64,000 nt of DNA, from contig CAYPAU010000003.1 in assembly GCA_964408825.1 (NCBI GenBank), positions 3,226-67,225 on the forward strand, in the 5' to 3' direction. Positions 27,001-33,902 of this stretch are shown here, one piece after another. The DNA is from CAYPAU01 sp964408825 (lineage in GTDB: Bacteria > Patescibacteriota > Microgenomatia > Levybacterales > UBA12049). The notes beneath the pieces were generated by a model. The model made no database searches. It was given only the letters and a program-made list of their open reading frames with translations, and was not told the DNA's origin. Numbering within the stretch: the first letter of the stretch is position 1; each line of letters opens with the position of its first letter. The position numbers and the translations under genes were made by a program.

Positions 27001-27982
27001 AGCCAGCGACGAACCTTCGATCGGGATAAACAGCGTTTTGGTTTCCATACAAAGGGATTCCGACAATCTGTATTGGGACGGAGATAATGATGAGGAGGAT
27101 GGTATTGGTTGGAGGAGTAACAAGAGTGAGTTCCTAAATGAAGCTACTTTGGGTGAGGGTGACGCGTGGAGTTTTAGCTTTGCCTTTATCGATCCGGAAG
27201 GCGCAGACGAGGGATATACAGTCCGCTCGCATGCGGTTGATAATGCCGGCAATCAAGAGAATACTAGCGAAGTACATTTCTTTTTTGAACGGGCACCGGT
27301 TATCTCCGACGAAGCTGAATCGAGCGTTTCAACATCTTCTGTAACGATCGCCTGGACTACAGATTTCCCGGCGACTTCAAGGGTTATTTACGATATAGTT
27401 TCCCATTTGGATCTTGGTGAAGAACCAAACTATGGCTATGCCAACTCAACAGAGGAGGAAGACACCGATCCCAAGGTGACTTCTCACTCGGTTGATATTT
27501 CAGGACTTACAGCCGGCACTACTTATTACTACAGAACAATTTCTCATGGGTCTCCCGAGGCGGTAAGTGATGAAAATAACTTTACTACTTCATCGCCTGC
27601 GCCGACCCCGACTCCTACTCCTACGTCCTCTTCTTCTGGAGGAAGCACAGGGGATGGAAAATCAGACGGTTTAGGTTGTGGATCAAAAGATTGCTCAGGG
27701 AATGTTGCCTCAGCACCCCAAGCCTTGGGAGCTTTAATTTCGCCCCTTGCGACCGGATTCTCTCCGGAAATCTTAGGAGAGGCAACTTCTGAGGCGCAGC
27801 TTTCCCCGGTGCCAACCCAGGGAGTTTTGGGAGAAGAAGAAAAAACCGTAGAAGAAAAACCACTAATTCAAATAAATAAAGGTTTTGGATGGAAAAAAAT
27901 GACAGCAACCGCACTTGTGCTAATTCTTGTCGTTCTCCTCTTCTGGTTCCTCCGAAGAAGACATAAGAAAGAAGGACTTTAA
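24065..27982 (+). CDS. Large Ig-like/FN3-like surface protein with C-terminal membrane anchor
   Basis: A 1305-residue protein. Signal peptide about 1-36 (MQSKIKKILVGVSLL...KVFAEE), a Ser/Thr/Pro-rich stalk to about 140, then repeated beta domains: a cadherin-like segment (NTPPSFDPIANQTVDENSSSQ, about 497-600), and two long repeats each opening PVSTxxSPxxDSxW..PIxISGSSTD (about 612 and 842) with DPTSDI/EYP.. sub-blocks. An FN3-like module follows (SVTIAWTTDFPATSRVIYD...LTAGTTYYYRTISHG), then a PTPTPT linker and a membrane helix with basic tail (ALVLILVVLLFWFLRRRHKK). Acidic residues (DNAGNQE, DDDGSGV) suggest calcium binding. Likely cell-surface adhesion or S-layer-associated; no LPxTG signal. 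Confidence 0.8.
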   Translation: MQSKIKKILVGVSLLSIIIQSTGANFFASPKVFAEEEVSSSPSTIQDSPDSTQAPSVSPTPTMGLDQSPSPTDQPVDSIPSPAVDELPLSTPSATLGQSDQNLQTSDEGNSSGNKSPPEENQSSVTSENPTPTLTVVSEAVEKGEITAVLVQSEEISDIADLNLELGQVSPSSAQLTTDKSDYTPTDIVIISGKNFDKNQTFTLVISSNDEPSVNFQAEVKTDENGGFIYSYQLDGTYRPNYKVEVKDSSGEIIAQTTFTDAALKLYTDGSHVNEGYQFALGGTVFGQAIGLNTNRGYKFDVLDLDGSVIPGTTTSCITGDAIPGNNYVTTKPSDSRNFTFELHEWDSSTCSGNEKGGSPTTKTFNVAAATSYTDSTLTTPTASYNTGSTAYVVVNGLSRNKNDWHTTWVKPDSTTACANNNGSDRPNSSQSGALPDAAPAYLEYPPSASDNKWNDPDKYDDDCEAFSASNVGAWKLNLTKDNLNVTLSVFSVNQPNTPPSFDPIANQTVDENSSSQDVAITNVSPGPSGESGQTVTMSATSSDPTIVPNPSVSGAGSTRTLTYTPVANQFGTVTITVTANDGQPQNNTFSRTFTITVNEVDTTPPVSTFSSPSNDSVWKDPIYISGSSTDIPNTTVAGVNVYAQFSGNIDWGDPIMNFEGNGDDPFYWADYWTPGEDGTYDFKVSAVDDSGNIEESDYVYNVVYDATTPTSDIEYPADEVTYTEESWNEDGEIRGSANDDGSGVSTVYVSIQRDSDGAYWCDINECGESFGWYDESEGETLNEAEFDGLSWTYGEIDISDLLSGNGTEGYTIRSHAEDNAGNQESTAEVHFYVENDTTAPVSTIDSPTEDSYWNSPIEISGSSTDEPQTTVDYVNFYYRTSGQEEDQSEWTEIPDSQQNNEDEVDPFEWSFNWTPDTEGTFDIKAEATDKAGNVEQSPVVEYVTYDVTDPTSDITFPEEDGSYTEEEWDDENNEIRGTASDEPSIGINSVLVSIQRDSDNLYWDGDNDEEDGIGWRSNKSEFLNEATLGEGDAWSFSFAFIDPEGADEGYTVRSHAVDNAGNQENTSEVHFFFERAPVISDEAESSVSTSSVTIAWTTDFPATSRVIYDIVSHLDLGEEPNYGYANSTEEEDTDPKVTSHSVDISGLTAGTTYYYRTISHGSPEAVSDENNFTTSSPAPTPTPTPTSSSSGGSTGDGKSDGLGCGSKDCSGNVASAPQALGALISPLATGFSPEILGEATSEAQLSPVPTQGVLGEEEKTVEEKPLIQINKGFGWKKMTATALVLILVVLLFWFLRRRHKKEGL

Positions 27983-28007
27983 AAGTTTAGTCTCTAACGG
28001 ATGCCTC

Positions 28008-28036
28008 TTGTCAAAAGCATCACGGTTCAGTAATAG
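28008..28036 (+). promoter_or_regulatory. Promoter of the GT-C gene
   Basis: TTGTCA (28008-28013), exactly 17 bases, TAATAG (28031-28036), then 6 bases to ATG 28043. It marks the true 5' end of the next, frameshifted gene. Confidence 0.62.
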
Positions 28037-28042
28037 TAGCAT

Positions 28043-29244
28043 ATGAGATTTATCCCAAGCGAAATAAAAAGTAAAAATTTCGCTTTATCTTTTTCTGCGT
28101 TCTTTTAAATCTAACCCTATATTTATTTATTTTTCTATTTAACGATAGAATCTCTTTTAACATAGAAAATTACATTGGTAAAACACATCATTATATTCAT
28201 GACAATAGAGTTATCAAGCAAAACTTCAATTTGTTTAATGCTCTCGGTCAGTATGATTCTCAGTGGTATTTAAAAATTGCAGACGAGGGATATCCGAAGA
28301 ATCCAATAGTGACCAATATCGCTAACAAAAGAGATATGGATGGCCTTGCTTATGCCTTCTTCCCCTTGTATCCATTTATATTATCCCAAGTAAATCTTCT
28401 CTTTAAAGATATAGAAAGAAGTGCTTTTTTGCTGACAAATATTTTATTGATCTTAAATTACATAAGTCTTTACTTAGTAATAACAAAACTTTTCTCAGAG
28501 AAAATAGCTATAAAAACCATATTTCTTTTATTCTTTTTTCCTTTTAGCATCTTTTACAGAAGTTATTTTGCAGAGGGTCTGTTTCTTTTAATTACTATTT
28601 GGTTTTCCTACTTTTTGATACAAAATAGATTTTTTATGGCGTCTTTATTTTTGGGATTTTTAAATATTACAAAAGGTAACGGGATATTAATAAATTTGGT
28701 TTATTTGTACTATTTAATAAAATTTCTAGGAGATAAAAGGACACTCAATCAAATTAAAGAGGTTATTTTAAAATCCGTTTTTGCTTTTATGCCTTTTATT
28801 ATTTTTCTGATTTATGTTTACTTTCAAACAGGGAGTTTTACGTATTTTTTTGAAATAAGAAATAATTGGGTAACAAATGAGTTTCCTTTGGTAAGATTGC
28901 TTTACAATTTCTTAACCATTTTTTCTTTTCAAAAGCTGCCATTACATTTTTTCCATTATTCTAAAATTGATGCATTAATTGTCTTAATAACACTTTGTCT
29001 TCTTTTCCTAAGCAGAAAAAGAATTCCTGCCAAGTTATGGCTAGTATCTTTTTCTTTATGGTTAGCACCTCTTATGTTTTCTGACCTTATGTCTTTTACG
29101 CGGCACCAAACAGTTTCTTTCCCTCTTTTCTTATATCTATCGATGGTTTTAAAGGGGACCATCTATCAGATGATCCTTGCCGCATTTGTGGCAGGTCTAT
29201 TTATAGTTTCTTTATTTTTTGTTAACTGGTATTGGATTGGTTAA
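28043..29244 (+). CDS. PIG-V/Gpi18-like membrane mannosyltransferase candidate, frameshifted near the 5' end
   Basis: The main frame (open from 28075 to 29244) encodes a multi-pass membrane protein with the first-loop motif LGQYDSQWYLKIADEGYP of PIG-V/GT-C enzymes and about nine membrane helices. No ATG exists in that frame before the first helix. ATG 28043, behind a good promoter, encodes MRFIPSEIKSKNFALSFSAFF and then stops; adding one T to the TTTT run at 28103-28106 fuses it to LNLTLYLFIFLF..., giving a complete first helix and about 400 residues. Likely transfers a sugar from a lipid-linked donor on the outer face of the membrane, perhaps to the neighbouring surface proteins. Frameshift may be a sequencing error. 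Confidence 0.62.
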
Positions 29245-30681
29245 CTATCTTCTTACAAATACCGCTGAAATACCATCTCTGTATACGAGTTTCCATTTCC
29301 CTTCTTTTGTTAAACTAATGAGCCTTTTATACATGGGTTTTGTTTTAAGAACCAATACTCTGTTATAACGGGATTTATCAATATTTTCCCAGTCTTGAAC
29401 ATTACTATAGTATTCTTCAAAAGCGCTGTAGCCTTTTTCATCTTCCCAAAGATGCATTCGACCATCAATACTTGGTTTAATCTCAGGATAATTCCAAATC
29501 ATCCAGCCACCCCAGCTGTAAGGAGAAGATAAGTTTTCGGAAAGATTATTTTTTGAAATAAAATCAAGAGCGCCATAAGAGCAGGAAATAGCAGGAGAAA
29601 GACAATAATTTTTCCAGTCCATTGTCAGGTATTTCTCAAAAGGAACTTTAGAGCTTAAGACAAAAATTAAAACAACAACAGATATGAAAGATGCAAAAAT
29701 AATTTGGTTAGATTTTGATTTAGGTTTGAAAAAATCGGAGATTCCCAAAAAAACAGGGAAAGAAATATAGTACATAGACCAAGCATATCGTCTCTCATAG
29801 AATGATAAGGCAATAAGGGGAAGTATCAAAAGAACTATTGGAAGATTCTCTTTTAATTTACCCGTTAAAAAAAGGACTGCAACGCCGACCAAATAAAGAT
29901 TCATAAAAATTATAAGATTCCACCATTGCTGAGATTGATCTGTAAAAGGAGCCCATTCTGAAACATACTTAAGCCAAGGATCCCCAAAATGATTAAAAGT
30001 TTCAAGATAAACACCATAGGTAAAAGGATTAATAAGAGTTGCAAGAAGAATACCTAAGATAATAAACGTTTCAAATTTAATTGACGAAACCATTGTATTG
30101 AAGTCAAATTTCCCCCACATCTCCAAGATTTTCTTAATTCCCAAATAACCTGCAAGAAGTATTACTCCCAAAATAAAACCTCCGTGGAAATTAGCCCAGA
30201 AAAGAAAAAGGGGAATTGCTAAAAGAAGGTTCTTAGGATTTTTATTATAAAGGGAAATGATGTAAAAAAGAATTCCTGTGAACAAATATGATATTAGTTG
30301 CGTTCTAAAAGATACCGCGTTTACATTACTGACTAAATACAGAACAATAGGGGCAAGGATTATCCTGTCCCAAAAAGAAAGTTTGAAAGCCTTAGTAAAA
30401 AAAATAAAAGTAAGCGTTACAACAAATGCTCCAAGCAAACTTACTCCAAAAAGTCCTAGCTTGTCATATGAAAAGTAAACCAAAAGATCAGAAGCCCATG
30501 AATGATTTACCCATTTATAATCGGGCATCATTGTTGAGAATATATTATCCCTAAGAACTTTTCCCGTTTTAAAAAAATATTCACCGTATTTAAGATGCCA
30601 TCCAAGATCTGGATCATTGGGAAAGTACAAGGATGAAATAAAAACAGATAAATAAACGACTGAATTTATTAAGTTCCTCAT
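29245..30681 (-). CDS. Multi-pass membrane protein, GT-C glycosyltransferase-like
   Basis: A 478-residue protein starting at ATG 30681. An in-frame start at 30714 is rejected because its codons contain the TATAAT box (minus strand, about 30708-30703). It has roughly ten membrane helices, an early DPDLGWHLKYGEYFFKTG loop with acidic residues as in GT-C catalytic first loops, and a C-terminal soluble part with SPYSWGGWMIWNYPEIKPSIDGRMHLW. It converges with the PIG-V-like gene with adjacent stops. Proposed to glycosylate surface proteins or lipids; no biochemical relative can be named with confidence. Confidence 0.6.
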   Translation of the reverse strand: MRNLINSVVYLSVFISSLYFPNDPDLGWHLKYGEYFFKTGKVLRDNIFSTMMPDYKWVNHSWASDLLVYFSYDKLGLFGVSLLGAFVVTLTFIFFTKAFKLSFWDRIILAPIVLYLVSNVNAVSFRTQLISYLFTGILFYIISLYNKNPKNLLLAIPLFLFWANFHGGFILGVILLAGYLGIKKILEMWGKFDFNTMVSSIKFETFIILGILLATLINPFTYGVYLETFNHFGDPWLKYVSEWAPFTDQSQQWWNLIIFMNLYLVGVAVLFLTGKLKENLPIVLLILPLIALSFYERRYAWSMYYISFPVFLGISDFFKPKSKSNQIIFASFISVVVLIFVLSSKVPFEKYLTMDWKNYCLSPAISCSYGALDFISKNNLSENLSSPYSWGGWMIWNYPEIKPSIDGRMHLWEDEKGYSAFEEYYSNVQDWENIDKSRYNRVLVLKTKPMYKRLISLTKEGKWKLVYRDGISAVFVRR

Positions 30682-30808
30682 TTTTAAAACTTTTGGTTTG
30701 TGATTATAGCACATTTTGCTTTAAAAAGGTTATTGACTTAGTACTATATAATAGTATGGCAAGTAAAAGTTCTAATTGACTTAATTGATCTAAGCTCTAA
30801 AAATAAAT

Positions 30809-31300
30809 ATGAAGAATGCTCAACTTCTTATACTTCTTATAATAGTTATCATGGTAGCATCATTTGTTCAAAGGGGGATCAATAAAAGTGAAGACCGAAG
30901 TTTACAAAATAATTCTACCCCCACCATTACTCAAACCCCAACTCCCATCCCAACCGAAAAATCTACTCCGACCGTTTTTAAAAAAAGTCCAACACCGACA
31001 GTTCAAACTCAAAACAATCCTTCAACAGATATTAATTATTACAAATATCCAAATTCTCAAGTTGAAGAATCAAGCAGAAATAGATTAGTTTTAGTTAGTA
31101 CAGATGATCCAAACGTAATAACTGGATGGTATATAGAAAGACTCAAGAGTCAAAACATGAAAGCTAACTCTTTTGTTAAGACACAAACAAACAAAAATGT
31201 TTTAAACAAACTTGTTTCCTCAAATGGAAGTATTAAAGTTTCGATTATGATTTCAAAGAAAAATTCCGATACCAATACAAAGATTGTTGTTGAGATTTAG
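30809..31300 (+). CDS. Membrane-anchored hypothetical protein with Pro/Thr stalk
   Basis: A 163-residue protein: N-terminal membrane helix about 4-20 (AQLLILLIIVIMVASFV), a Thr/Pro-rich linker (TPTITQTPTPIPTEKSTPT, about 37-70) and a small C-terminal domain (INYYKYPNSQVEESSRNRLVLVSTDDPNVITGWYIERLKSQNM) of the type seen in many anchored Patescibacteria proteins. Function unknown. It is divergent from the GT-C gene; TATAAT at about 30749 lies in the shared intergenic region. Confidence 0.55.
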   Translation: MKNAQLLILLIIVIMVASFVQRGINKSEDRSLQNNSTPTITQTPTPIPTEKSTPTVFKKSPTPTVQTQNNPSTDINYYKYPNSQVEESSRNRLVLVSTDDPNVITGWYIERLKSQNMKANSFVKTQTNKNVLNKLVSSNGSIKVSIMISKKNSDTNTKIVVEI

Positions 31301-31317
31301 CCTTTTACTCCTGCCTA

Positions 31318-31389
31318 TTGACAACAAGATTGCCTTTTGTTATAGTTCGACCTACTAATAGCAGTCTGCCCCGAAGAGGGGCATTTTTG
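31318..31389 (+). promoter_or_regulatory. Promoter followed by a terminator-like hairpin before the DUF4352 gene
   Basis: TTGACA (31318-31323), 17-base spacer and TATAGT (31341-31346) form a good promoter. Downstream, GCCCC (31368-31372) and GGGGC (31378-31382) flank GAAGA and are followed by ATTTTT, 12 bases before ATG 31395. Either the terminator of the preceding gene lies after a nested promoter, or the hairpin attenuates the new transcript. Confidence 0.6.
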
Positions 31390-31394
31390 GTAAA

Positions 31395-32138
31395 ATGGAA
31401 TCACAAATAATTTCAGAAAATAGTACGATAACTTCCGTTTCGGGTCGCACCTCTTCTTATATAAAAATTTTTGAAAAATTAAAATCAATAAAACCTCTAT
31501 CAATACTTTCTATGCTTTCATTAAGTACGGGGGGAGTCAGAGAGAGAGCAAGTGCTTTTTCAAATAATGTTCTTAATAATCTAAGAAATAGAAATAAAAA
31601 TTTTATTCTTCCCGTTGCTTTCATTATTATTGTAGTCCTAATTTTAGGCGTATTTTTATATTTCGGGAGATCAGGATCGGGTATTATTGCAAACATAGAT
31701 AATAAGCCAGCTCCCTCGGTGGCAAAAGTAACAAGAACCATAGACAAGGAATTCGAGTTTCCGATAAGAGATGATAAGGGTACTGTAGTAAATGTCCTTA
31801 AATATAAAATAGAATCTGCACAGCTTTATGATTCTATAATTGTAAAAGGTCAGAGAGCAAGAGCGGTTAGGGGAAGAACTTTTCTTGTTTTGAGTCTTAA
31901 ACTGTCAAACCAGCATACCCAAGCTATAGAAATAAAGACAGCGGATTATGTAAGGCTTTCAGTTAACAACAAGAATGAATTTCTGGCCCCGGACATTCAT
32001 AGCGATCCGGTTGCGGTTCAGCCAATTTCAACAAAATACACAAGAATAGGATTTGCAATAAATGAAACGGATAAGAATTTAAAGATCAGAGTAGGAGAAA
32101 TTACAGGTAAGAAAGAAGAAATTAGTATTAAATTTTAA
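31395..32138 (+). CDS. DUF4352-like membrane-anchored protein
   Basis: A 247-residue protein: cytosolic N-terminus, one membrane helix at about 68-91 (FILPVAFIIIVVLILGVFLYFG), and an extracellular immunoglobulin-like beta domain. It shows the DUF4352 pattern: GRTFLVLSLKLSNQHTQAIEIKTADYVRLSVNNKNEFLAPD ... PISTKYTRIGFAI. Such domains are thought to be protein-binding; no activity is known. It is followed after 3 bases by the DUF2292 gene, so both share a transcript. Confidence 0.68.
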   Translation: MESQIISENSTITSVSGRTSSYIKIFEKLKSIKPLSILSMLSLSTGGVRERASAFSNNVLNNLRNRNKNFILPVAFIIIVVLILGVFLYFGRSGSGIIANIDNKPAPSVAKVTRTIDKEFEFPIRDDKGTVVNVLKYKIESAQLYDSIIVKGQRARAVRGRTFLVLSLKLSNQHTQAIEIKTADYVRLSVNNKNEFLAPDIHSDPVAVQPISTKYTRIGFAINETDKNLKIRVGEITGKKEEISIKF

Positions 32139-32141
32139 TTT

Positions 32142-32381
32142 ATGAATAAGAATGCTTCATCTCAACTTATTGAGGAGATAAATTCTGCATTGAAAAATTT
32201 GATGTGGGGAAGCATTGAAATTTATGTTCAGGACAATGTAGTCACCCAGATAACTGTTAAGAATATCAAAAAGACAAGAGTTTCTACAAAAGATGAAAGT
32301 AAACAGTTAGAAAATAGTAAGAAAGAAAAACAGGTATTGACAAACCAGAAACACATAAATATACTTACAAATATAGACTAA
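32142..32381 (+). CDS. DUF2292 (YezD-like) small protein
   Basis: A 79-residue protein whose first half matches the DUF2292 pattern: SALKNLMWGSIEIYVQDNVVTQITVKNIKKTRV (compare family consensus aL..L.yGsI.i.VQDg.vvQIe...K.R). The remaining 35 residues are Lys/Gln-rich and probably disordered. The family is often near sulfur assimilation genes in other bacteria, which is not the case here. Function unknown. The promoter of the next gene lies inside its 3' end. Confidence 0.68.
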   Translation: MNKNASSQLIEEINSALKNLMWGSIEIYVQDNVVTQITVKNIKKTRVSTKDESKQLENSKKEKQVLTNQKHINILTNID

Positions 32382-32550
32382 TATAACAAGCTGACCGCAA
32401 ACGGAGGCTTTTTCACCCAATCTCGCCATAGGCGGATTGGATGGAGGAGCCTCCGTTTTCGTTTCAAAACGAAAACGGTGCACGGAAGTGCAACCCTCTC
32501 GCCTTAGGCGAGGAAGGAAAACTTAAATGAAAGGGGGTGAATACTAAATA
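32337..32550 (+). promoter_or_regulatory. Strong promoter and 180-base structured leader of the repeat protein gene
   Basis: TTGACA (32337-32342), 17 bases, TATACT (32360-32365). The leader holds an 11-bp stem (32399-32409 with 32448-32458) enclosing CCAATC/CGCC with GGCG/GATTGG (32417-32440); a perfect 10-bp stem (32454-32463 with 32468-32477) that overlaps the 3' arm of the first; a GCAC/GTGC hairpin (32480-32491) and CTCGCC/GGCGAG (32498-32512). A strong Shine-Dalgarno (GGGGGTGA, 32533-32540) follows. No T-run, so not a plain terminator. It matches no riboswitch class I know. Confidence 0.66.
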
Positions 32551-33786
32551 ATGGACTACAAAAGAAAAATAGGTACAGCAATTGCAACCGGAGCGCTTTT
32601 ACTAAATGCATTTGCACCACTCGCGTTCGCAGAAACAACCATTACTATAAATGGTAATGGTGCAGGATCCAATAACGATGTCAATGCGGATTTCAGTCAG
32701 TCAACAAATGTATCCCAAAATAATGATGCAAAAGTTAACAACGATGTCAATGTTGATGCTGACACTGGACACAACGATGCTAACAACAACACCGGAGACG
32801 GTGATGTCTCAATAGATACTGGTAATGCTGAAGCAAACGTTAATGTGACAAACTCACTTAACGCCAACTCGGCAAATGTTGACTGTTGCCAAACAGGAGA
32901 TACAACCGTTAAGATTTCAGGAAACGGAGCAAACTCTGATAACACTGTTAATCTTGATATGAACTCTGACATAAATGTTGACCAAGATAACAAAGCAAAA
33001 GTTAACAACAATGTCAATGTTAAAGTGAGTTCTGGAGAAAATGACGCAAATGGCAACACTGGAAATGGTGGTGTTTCTATAACTACCGGAAATGCCAAAG
33101 GCAATGTTTCACTCTCAACAGCAGCTAACTTCAATCACGCAGTGGTTGGAGGAGGTAATGGAGGCGGAACATTAAGTCTTTGGATAACCGATAACGGATC
33201 AAATACCGACAATGATATAAATGCAGACCTTGACAGCGATCTTGATATCGATCAGTTCAACAAAGCAAAAGTTAACAACGATGTCAATGTTGATGCTGAC
33301 ACTGGACACAACGATGCTAACAACAACACCGGAGACGGTGATGTGATGATCGACACAGGAAATGCTGAAGCAAATGTTAACGTTGACACAATGGTCAACT
33401 TCAACCATGCTGACGCAGACTGCGGATGTCTATTCGGTGATCTTACCGTTAAGGTTGACGGCAACGGTGCCAATTCTGACAACAGTGTAAATGTGGATCT
33501 AAATTCTGATCTAAATGTTGACCAAGATAACAAAGCAAAAGTTAACAACAATGTCAATGTTGATGATCTAGACACAGGTCAGAATGACGCCAATGGAAAT
33601 ACATCTGGCGGAGACGGCGATCCGTCTATAACAACCGGTGACGCTGAAGCAAACGTTGATGTTTCCACATCAGGAAATGTTAATAGTTATGGCAGCGATT
33701 GGGACTGGGACTTCCCAGACTTTGATTTAGGCTTTAACTTTAGTTTTAGCTTCAATCTTGAAGATCTGTTGGATGACGTAATGTAA
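32551..33786 (+). CDS. Secreted Asn/Asp-rich repeat protein, four-unit beta-solenoid candidate
   Basis: A 411-residue protein with a signal peptide (MDYKRKIGTAIATGALLLNAFAPLAFA, cut before Glu28) and four units of about 90 residues. Each unit reads GNGxxSxNxVNxD.NSDxNVDQxNKAKVNNxVNVxxxTGxNDANxNTGxGDVxIxTGNAEANVxV and is rich in Asn, Asp, Gly and Thr at regular spacing, the sequence texture of curlin-like or RTX-like beta-solenoids. Cys pairs (CC, CGC) lie at unit boundaries. The C-terminus is an acidic aromatic tail (DWDWDFPDFDLGFNFSFSFNLEDLLDD) without membrane helix or LPxTG, so the protein is secreted or polymerised rather than anchored. Proposed as a fibre subunit; no established family name is claimed. 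Confidence 0.72.
   Translation: MDYKRKIGTAIATGALLLNAFAPLAFAETTITINGNGAGSNNDVNADFSQSTNVSQNNDAKVNNDVNVDADTGHNDANNNTGDGDVSIDTGNAEANVNVTNSLNANSANVDCCQTGDTTVKISGNGANSDNTVNLDMNSDINVDQDNKAKVNNNVNVKVSSGENDANGNTGNGGVSITTGNAKGNVSLSTAANFNHAVVGGGNGGGTLSLWITDNGSNTDNDINADLDSDLDIDQFNKAKVNNDVNVDADTGHNDANNNTGDGDVMIDTGNAEANVNVDTMVNFNHADADCGCLFGDLTVKVDGNGANSDNSVNVDLNSDLNVDQDNKAKVNNNVNVDDLDTGQNDANGNTSGGDGDPSITTGDAEANVDVSTSGNVNSYGSDWDWDFPDFDLGFNFSFSFNLEDLLDDVM
32728..33560 (+). repeat. Internal duplication of a two-unit block (period about 537-540 bases)
   Basis: About 80 identical bases starting GCAAAAGTTAACAACGATG occur at 32728 and 33265; a second shared block of about 45 bases starting GTTGACCAAGATAAC occurs at 32977 and 33517. 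Units 1 and 3, and 2 and 4, are therefore the closest pairs: a block of two units was duplicated, and near-identity at the DNA level indicates recent duplication or gene conversion. Confidence 0.75.
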
Positions 33787-33902
33787 TATGTTTGTAGTGA
33801 AGTCATATCTGGCACTTAGGGATGAATAACTACAAAAAAGAAAAAATTTAAATTTTAAATTTGAATTTTAAAAAGATAAAAAAAGATTTAAGATTTAAAA
33901 AT

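Noticed and set aside
25237..27914. Long minus-strand frames inside the large surface protein gene
   Set aside because: Mirror frames of a repetitive coding sequence; the plus-strand protein has signal peptide, domains and anchor.
32391..32512. Leader considered as a c-di-GMP (GEMM) or other known riboswitch
   Set aside because: GCAAA words are present but the conserved core and helix arrangement of GEMM, fluoride, glycine and similar classes are missing.
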